Shown here: positions 58,891 through 64,000 of the stretch, one piece after another
Position numbering within the stretch: the stretch's first letter is position 1
How the letters are laid out: each line of letters starts with the position of its first letter
DNA from: Tepidibacter mesophilus
Lineage (GTDB): Bacteria; Bacillota; Clostridia; Peptostreptococcales; Peptostreptococcaceae
Direction: 5' to 3'
DNA: 64,000 nt
Assembly (NCBI RefSeq): GCF_002724055.1
Contig: NZ_BDQY01000018.1
Coordinates: 1-64,000, forward strand
Program-made: the position numbers and the translations under genes
The notes under the pieces: model-generated
Told to the model about the DNA's origin: nothing
Database searches by the model: none
Seen by the model: only the letters and a program-made list of their open reading frames with translations

Positions 58891-60359
58891 GCAATAGTAT
58901 CTACATTTTCTGAACTATTTAAATCATTTTTGTTATTTGTTTTCTTTGCAATTATAGGTAATATTAATCCCAATGCTATAAGAATAAATGGAGTTAAAAC
59001 ATTAAGAGTTATTTGGAAATACCATTGTGATGTATATGTATCTATGCCTTTTGGAAACATACCCATAATACATACAAAAGCAGTAAATACAAAGCACCAT
59101 AAACCAATTCCGAATCCAAGCTTAGAACTTTTTACAAATTTATATTCTGAAGAATATTTTCCAGCAGCAGCTTTTCTTAATGCCATATATGCTAAGAATA
59201 CCCATAAATATCTCATTGGCATAACAATTGAATTTAAGTCTAATAGCCAGTTATACAGCGAATTCATATCACCAATACCTAACGCAGGTATTATTATTAA
59301 AATACCAACTAAAACAGTAACTAATTTATATCCATTAATTGGGGCTCCATATTTATTAGTTTTAGTTAATGCTTTAGGAATATATTTTGAATCAGCATCT
59401 GCTATTAATACTTTTAATGGAGCATCTATTGATATCATTAATGCAGATATTTGAGCCGTTGTATTAGATAAAGCATATAAAATTAAGAATACATTTCCTA
59501 ACCCATAATACTCACCCAACTTTTTAAATGCATAATATTGTCCGTTCATTTTTAAATCTGAAGCAAGATTATTTGCATCAAACATCATTCCCATTGCATA
59601 CGAACCTAGTAGTGCTGATATTGCTACCATTACTGCTAAAGCAATCATTCCCTTTGGAAATCCTTTAGATGGATTTTTCATATTATTAATATAAGGAGCT
59701 ATTTTTTCTGATCCACCTACGGCAAATACCAACATAGATATTGTCGTAAAATATGTAAAATCAAAATTTGGAATAAATGTTTTAAAACTCATATCTGTTG
59801 TTGCAGGCTTAATACCTGTAATTGCAGGTGCTGTAATCATTAATAATATATATAATAGCGACATTATAAATACTGATGAACCTGCTAAAGTTCCTATTCT
59901 CTTCAGTGAAGTAATACCTCTTGATGCAATCCATACGAAAAATATAAATACAAATAATGAAACTGTTTGTAAAATCAACGGATCAATGCTTTTAACTATA
60001 CTTCCATCTTGGAATGCTGCCCAACTTAATGCTATCATTACACTTTGAGGCTTTTGTGCTAAATAAGGCACATGTACAACCCAATAAGTCCATCCTGCTA
60101 AATAAGCTAATCTGCGACCCATTGTAGTGCTTATCCATGAACTTACTCCACCTTTCCCCTCTCTAAAAGTAGATCCTAACTCTCCTACCATTAATGCATA
60201 TGGTATAAAATACATTCCGATAATTAATATCCATGATACAATTACTTGTAATCCTTGATTAGCAAAGTTGTTAACAACATTACCAAAACCCCATACAATA
60301 GCAAAACACATTAAAGCGAGATTGCGCCATGTAATATTTTTAGATTGATTATCAGTCAT
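58887..60359 (-). CDS. APC-superfamily amino-acid permease (glutamate/GABA antiporter, YjeM-like)
   Basis: A 490-residue transporter with 12 helices. It has ALMCFAIVWGFGNVVNNFANQGL in helix 1, GELGSTFREGKGGVSSWISTTMG and VGGSEKIAPYINNMKNPSKGFPKGM, as in the glutamate:GABA antiporter family (GadC, YjeM). The transported amino acid is unknown. AGGAGG precedes the ATG. The ~300-bp upstream region has three TTGCAA box pairs. The stop codon lies in the repeat at 58828-58890. Confidence 0.87.
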   Translation of the reverse strand: MTDNQSKNITWRNLALMCFAIVWGFGNVVNNFANQGLQVIVSWILIIGMYFIPYALMVGELGSTFREGKGGVSSWISTTMGRRLAYLAGWTYWVVHVPYLAQKPQSVMIALSWAAFQDGSIVKSIDPLILQTVSLFVFIFFVWIASRGITSLKRIGTLAGSSVFIMSLLYILLMITAPAITGIKPATTDMSFKTFIPNFDFTYFTTISMLVFAVGGSEKIAPYINNMKNPSKGFPKGMIALAVMVAISALLGSYAMGMMFDANNLASDLKMNGQYYAFKKLGEYYGLGNVFLILYALSNTTAQISALMISIDAPLKVLIADADSKYIPKALTKTNKYGAPINGYKLVTVLVGILIIIPALGIGDMNSLYNWLLDLNSIVMPMRYLWVFLAYMALRKAAAGKYSSEYKFVKSSKLGFGIGLWCFVFTAFVCIMGMFPKGIDTYTSQWYFQITLNVLTPFILIALGLILPIIAKKTNNKNDLNSSENVDTIA

Positions 60360-60389
60360 AATGTAAATCTCCTCCTGTTTAATTCAATG

Positions 60390-60659
60390 CTTGAAATCGT
60401 TTGCAAGCACCGTGTTTTTTTCTGTATTCTCTGTGCTATAATTATGCCTTCTTAATATTAACATTAGTCCAATTATTTTACAATCATTTTTGCAATTTTT
60501 CTTGCAACATAACATTTTTTCTCAATATCTAAGTTACATTTTTTCTTTAACTATATTCTCATTTTTTCGCTAAACACCTTGTTATTCAGCATTTTCTGAA
60601 TTTTAACCATTTCTTTTATGCATTTTCATTTTTTTGACTATTTGCAATTTCTCTTGCAT
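60390..60659. promoter_or_regulatory. regulatory region of the APC permease with TTGCAA box pairs
   Basis: Two copies of TTGCA(A/T) pairs with exactly six-base spacers lie at 60490-60507 and 60642-60659; the copies share about 16 of 18 bases. A third, related inverted pair, CTTGAA and TTGCAAG, is at 60390-60407 near the ribosome site. They look like repeated operators for an unknown regulator. Confidence 0.5.
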
Positions 60660-60719
60660 ATAACTTTTAAATATTAGGTATATCAAACTAATATCTTTAC
60701 TAAAGTAGTAATTCTACTT

Positions 60720-61535
60720 TTAAAATTCCATTTCATATATTTCTACCCTTTTCACCATATATCCAATATTTATTCGAGCAACAGCAGCATGTGAAGGAAA
60801 ATAAAAGGATGTATATACATCTACCCCTGAAGTTAAAAGTTCTGATAGTGCAGTTATGAATATTAAAAATCCTCCAATGACTAATCCTAATTAATATACT
60901 CTATATGGTGATTTTTTATATTTCAATGATGAAAAAACGTAACAGAACAAAATGGTTTCAGCAAAAGGGAACGAAAATACTGCAAACGCTCCTTGTAAAA
61001 CAGGTTTTATGCCCTTATATAATACTGGCTGAATATTATTAATATCCCAATTAGGCGTTAATAATGATGTCCCAACAATTGCTGTAAATATAAATCCCCA
61101 TATACTAAATTCTCCCCATCTACCTAATACCTCTATACCTTCCTTAATTGCCCAAGAACATAAAAATATAATACATGTCATAGGTACAATCTTTGGCGTT
61201 TTCCCTATTGATACAATAGTAGGAAAGTCACCAAAATCCGTTAGAACCAATGTGCCTAAATGAAGGGCAAACCAAATATATAATAAACTAATGATTTTTC
61301 CCAAGAACTTGCCAAATACTAGTTCAAGAATATCAAATAAATCTTTCTGTGGAAAAAGAGAAAGTATTCTGGCATAAATCATTAATATAGGAAATGCATA
61401 TAAAATTGATAACAAAATAGACAACCATGCGTCTTGTTCCGCTTCTCCTCCTGTCCCAAACAATAAAGTGCTTCCTCCTATGAATAAGATTATAAGAGAA
61501 GTAGCTTGTCTATCAGAAATAACCTCTTTGCTCAA
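60720..61535 (-). pseudogene. disrupted GerAB-type spore germination permease
   Basis: Residues 1-214 are a good GerAB/APC-type germinant receptor B subunit: ISDRQATSLIILFIGGSTLLFGTGG, SILYAFPILMIYARILSLFP, GKFLGKIISLLYIWFALHLG and FPFAETILFCYVF. A TAA at 60891-60893 stops the frame, yet the same frame continues with LGLVIGGFLIFITALSELL, TSGVDVYTSFYFPSHAAVA and RINIGYMVKRVEIY before a second TAA at 60720-60722. The C-terminal ~90 residues of a normal 365-residue GerAB are lost. No gerAA or gerAC is adjacent. TAA is not recoded in bacteria, so this is a decayed gene. Confidence 0.85.
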
Positions 61536-61776
61536 TATTTATTCCTCCAAATTATAGTTAATTACCATCTAATTACCATTTACTTAAATATTTGAATTAA
61601 ATTAATTTATTATATAGTTAGTTTTTCCATATTAGTGAAATTCATTAAACAATTTTCCAATAATCCTAATATACGATAACTCTTCGTAGAGTTCTTTCTA
61701 TTATTTACAATTTAAAATCCTATCTTATTAAACCATCTGAGTACTTCACAACTTTTTGAGAGTTCAAAGATTAACC

Positions 61777-61884
61777 AAAGGAGGTAAAATATTAAAAAAC
61801 AAAAATATGACATAATTGTGCTATATATATATAGGTGATATAATAGGTTTAATTATGGAATATTCTGTAATCATCTCAAAGTAG
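61777..61884 (+). pseudogene. remnant small gene with perfect ribosome site, non-ATG start and frameshift
   Basis: AAAGGAGGT at 61777-61785 is followed five bases later by ATT and the frame KKQKYDIIVLYIYR, ending at TGA 61836-61838. A shift in the TATATATATA run (61822-61832) would continue it with GDIIGLIMEYSVIISK to TAG 61882-61884. The rest of 61536-62260 has no recognisable gene. Confidence 0.35.
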
Positions 61885-62260
61885 TTTATTTAATTAACGA
61901 TAAATATGTAAGAAGAGTGTTTTAGATTAAAAAAAGTATTGTTTTTATTTAATTTTTCATAATTTATATAATGCTTATATTCACATCATCTACTATGTCT
62001 GCTTCTTTATTTTCACAAAAGTAATAAAATTTTATTTTCACAGGATATAAACTAGCCTAATAACCCTTCAAAGTATAAGATTTGTATACTTGATATTAAT
62101 AGCAATAATCCTGATATTAGTAGCTATAATATAGAAAAATCAAATATTGTTATTCCTACTAAGTAAATAATGTAATGTTCCAAAAATCTCATCATTGTAG
62201 TAAACTTCAATTAATGATTAAAAAAACAGATAAAAATTTAATTTCTAATAGGGGGTATAT

Positions 62261-62620
62261 ATGATAGATATCTTATTATGCATTATTTCGATATTGTGTT
62301 TAGTTTATATTTTAAAACTAACTATAAATGCTTTTAATAAAAACAAATATAATCCTTGTATTTTTAATATAGGTAATGGACTTGATTTTAAATTATCAAA
62401 TATATTTTGGTATTTTGGAGTTATAATTCCTACTAAGTATATAAAAACCCACTATATAAAAGATTTACTAGAAATCATTATACTTATAGTAATTGCTATA
62501 GTAATTACTGTGTTAAACATTAAGTCATATAATAAGTTAAAGCAAAAAAATATATTAATACAAACGGGAATATTTAATGTATTTATAATAACAATTTTAT
62601 ACATAATAATTGGCATATAA
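62261..62620 (+). CDS. small membrane protein of unknown function
   Basis: A 119-residue protein with three or four hydrophobic helices: MIDILLCIISILCLVYILKL at the start, IIILIVIAIVITVLNI in the middle and IFNVFIITILYIIIGI at the end. The linker is NAFNKNKYNPCIFNIGNGLDFKLSNIFWYFG. AGGGGGTA precedes the ATG. I do not recognise the family. It is convergent with the unknown gene at 62671-63033, the two sharing one terminator. Confidence 0.6.
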   Translation: MIDILLCIISILCLVYILKLTINAFNKNKYNPCIFNIGNGLDFKLSNIFWYFGVIIPTKYIKTHYIKDLLEIIILIVIAIVITVLNIKSYNKLKQKNILIQTGIFNVFIITILYIIIGI

Positions 62621-62626
62621 GCAAAG

Positions 62627-62660
62627 AGGTATATTATCGCCTATTAGCGATAATATACCT
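62627..62660. terminator. strong hairpin between convergent genes
   Basis: AGGTATATTATCGC, loop CTATTA, GCGATAATATACCT: a perfect 14-bp stem. T-runs are short, so termination strength is uncertain. Confidence 0.65.
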
Positions 62661-62670
62661 ATTTAAAAGT

Positions 62671-63033
62671 TTATTTTACATAGCTTATACTTTGTATTTC
62701 CCATTTCTTTCCTTGTTTAATAGTTCTTTCATATAAATCAACTCTAAGTGTAACTTCATCTTCTTTTCTTGTTTTTTCTAAAATATCTTCAATAAGATCG
62801 TCTTTGTATTCTAAGTAATCAGAAAACAATGTTGAAAGTCTATTGTAGCTTATCCCAACACCTACACCTAATGCTGGATGAATAAAAGCACATGCTATCG
62901 TAACAAAATCACCAATTATTTCATTTGTTATTGCTTGTGAGTGTTCATATTTTTCCAGTAAATCTTGAAGATCCCCTCTGCTAAAAGTTTGTGATACAGT
63001 TTTTCTTTTTATCATTCCGTCTCCTCTACCCAT
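62671..63033 (-). CDS. unknown small protein
   Basis: A 120-residue protein with a basic N-terminus (MGRGDGMIKRKTVSQTFSRGD), one hydrophobic Gly/Ala-rich segment at ~40-66 (IGDFVTIACAFIHPALGVGVGIS) and a charged C-terminal half (EDILEKTRKEDEVTLRVDLYERTIKQGKKWEIQSISYVK). AAAGGAGGAA precedes the ATG by eight bases, so it is very likely expressed. The family is not recognised; the hydrophobic segment could be a membrane hairpin or the core of a peptide-like protein. Confidence 0.65.
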   Translation of the reverse strand: MGRGDGMIKRKTVSQTFSRGDLQDLLEKYEHSQAITNEIIGDFVTIACAFIHPALGVGVGISYNRLSTLFSDYLEYKDDLIEDILEKTRKEDEVTLRVDLYERTIKQGKKWEIQSISYVK

Positions 63034-63219
63034 GATAAAATTCCTCCTTTATTTTTAAATTTTATTATTCTGTAAGTCTTAACTTTCTGGCCAGTTTGTT
63101 TTGACTTACACTATATAAGAGACGTTTTAAAGCTAAATAATCAACCACTTTCAAGATTTCCTATCAGCTAATTTTCTCTTACACCTAATAAAGACGCTTT
63201 TATTTTGAAAATGTAAACC

Positions 63220-63363
63220 TTAAATAGTAATTTTTTTAAATTTATTAAAAAAGCCATCTTCATTTTCAAAGATGACTAAAGTATTCTTTATATTTAATTG
63301 CTTAAATAACTTCGCATAATGTACGTTATCATATGAAAATTCAACTATACCTAAAATTCGCAT
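63220..63363 (-). CDS. possible 47-residue ORF, probably a gene remnant
   Basis: ATG at 63361-63363 to TAA at 63220-63222 encodes MRILGIVEFSYDNVHYAKLF, KQLNIKNTLVIFENEDGFF and NKFKKITI. The alternation of strand- and helix-like segments looks like real protein, but there is no ribosome site and the preceding codon is a stop. The rest of 63034-63484 holds no other identifiable feature. Confidence 0.3.
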   Translation of the reverse strand: MRILGIVEFSYDNVHYAKLFKQLNIKNTLVIFENEDGFFNKFKKITI

Positions 63364-63484
63364 TTAAGGGCTTAGTATATAATCTGATTTCTAAAATTTA
63401 ATTTATCAATAAGTTATTTGATTTAGTAGATTAAAAGCTAATTGAGATGGGGATTATAACTTATTTCTGTAAAGAATACACTAT

Positions 63485-64000
63485 TTAAAGTAACTTAATC
63501 AGCTGTTCTAATTCTTTAGATAAAATTTTTGCAAGTTCAAAATCAGTATCTTTTAAAGCCAATGCTATTTTCGTTTCAACTGATTTTTTCTTTTGTTCAA
63601 TTTCTAAATAGTCTTTATCAAAATGACTAGTATAAATCATCTTTCTAAATTTTCTCATGCTCATTTTTCTAATTGTCTTATTCTCAATGATTAAAACATA
63701 ATCCATGCAGTTTATTATAGAATAGTAATCATGAGAAATCATTAGAATCGCACCGTTATAGTTTTCTATGGCTTTTTCAAGTGCTATTTGTGAATAAGTG
63801 TCTAAATGACTTGTCGGTTCATCAAGAAGCAACATGTTTGCTTTACTAGCAGAAACTTTAGCTAATTGAAGTATATTCTTTTCTCCACCAGATAAAGATC
63901 CTATCTTTTGATTAATGACTTCTTCATCAAAACCATAGTTTGAAATATATGATTTAATCTCTCGATAAGTTTTAAATCCTGCATCGAAGAACTCTTCAAG
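63485..64000 (-). CDS. ABC-F family ATPase, C-terminal part (continues past the window)
   Basis: The last 172 codons of a gene running off the right edge. Visible are the ABC signature GSLSGGEKNILQLAKVSASKA, Walker B MLLLDEPTSHLD, the switch His in AILMISHDYY, and a basic C-terminal helix pair (KKSVETKIALALKDTDFELAKILSKELEQL). The order and the lack of membrane segments place it in ABC-F, ribosome-acting ATPases that include antibiotic-protection proteins (Vga/Lsa type) and housekeeping factors. Which kind cannot be told without the first domain and the linker. Confidence 0.85.
   Translation of the reverse strand, partial: LEEFFDAGFKTYREIKSYISNYGFDEEVINQKIGSLSGGEKNILQLAKVSASKANMLLLDEPTSHLDTYSQIALEKAIENYNGAILMISHDYYSIINCMDYVLIIENKTIRKMSMRKFRKMIYTSHFDKDYLEIEQKKKSVETKIALALKDTDFELAKILSKELEQLIKLL

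Noticed and set aside
60891-60893. Recoding of the TAA in the gerAB frame
   Set aside because: UAA is not known to be recoded in bacteria, and the C-terminus is missing as well, so a pseudogene explains it better.
63249-63278. Terminator of the ABC-F gene
   Set aside because: The stem with T-run is plausible but lies more than 200 bp downstream and inside a coding-like frame, so no firm call was made.
1-64000. CRISPR arrays, tRNA/rRNA genes, prophage or intact insertion sequences
   Set aside because: None could be recognised by reading both strands.

Overview
The window is an AT-rich chromosome segment of a spore-forming, anaerobic Firmicute. The best match by content is the Peptostreptococcaceae (Clostridioides/Paraclostridium type). 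Supporting this are strong AAGGAGG ribosome sites, many intrinsic terminators, a spoVA operon, a broken GerAB germination gene, an ECF/TudS pair of the kind named CD3072/CD3073 in C. difficile, and two independent signs of selenium use. There are no rRNA or tRNA genes, CRISPR arrays, phage genes or intact insertion sequences. Most genes lie on the minus strand. The organism assignment is an inference from gene content, not from a marker gene.

Layout. 1-4.9 kb: a secreted GH18 hydrolase, a GNAT acetyltransferase, a YbjQ protein, a permease and two small acidic proteins. 4.9-9.1 kb: ArsR regulator, ArsP-type permease and thioredoxin-fold protein, followed by two TVP38/TMEM64 membrane proteins flanking a rhodanese lipoprotein whose catalytic codon is an in-frame TGA (predicted selenocysteine). 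9.1-16.7 kb: a Crp/Fnr regulator with a palindrome centred at -41.5 of its own promoter, then a BMP-type nucleoside ABC transporter, a lipoamide-dehydrogenase-like flavoprotein lacking one redox cysteine, and a nucleoside phosphorylase. 17-17.7 kb: an unknown protein built of ~55-residue repeats. 17.8-24.9 kb: a purine-salvage block with three-subunit molybdenum hydroxylase, xanthine permease, xpt under a guanine-class riboswitch plus a second structured leader domain, and the selenium-hydroxylase accessory gene yqeC.

25-36 kb: azoreductase, an MprF-C-like protein, the trehalose operon treR-treA-treP with two operators on its promoter, a ferredoxin-domain aldo/keto reductase, and thrC-thrB. 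36-41 kb: a large lipoprotein glycosidase next to a two-component system. 41-48.5 kb: a glycine/alanine symporter under a tandem glycine riboswitch, flavin oxidoreductases, the ECF S-component/desulfidase pair and gene remnants. 48.5-54.2 kb: a secreted LRR protein, an amine-oxidase-like flavoprotein, a CBS protein and a YetF protein. 54.4-57.6 kb: DUF1657, YetF-DUF1657, spoVAC, spoVAD, spoVAE, DUF1657, the arrangement of the heat-resistance operon spoVA2mob of Bacillus. 57.7-64 kb: a hemolysin-III protein, an APC permease with TTGCAA boxes upstream, the gerAB pseudogene, decayed sequence, two unknown small genes and the end of an ABC-F ATPase.

Two themes connect the genes. Purines: nucleosides are imported and phosphorolysed, xanthine is imported, salvaged by Xpt or oxidised/reduced by a probably selenium-dependent hydroxylase. 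Selenium: YqeC and the TGA-containing rhodanese both imply selenium metabolism, although selA-D are not in this window.
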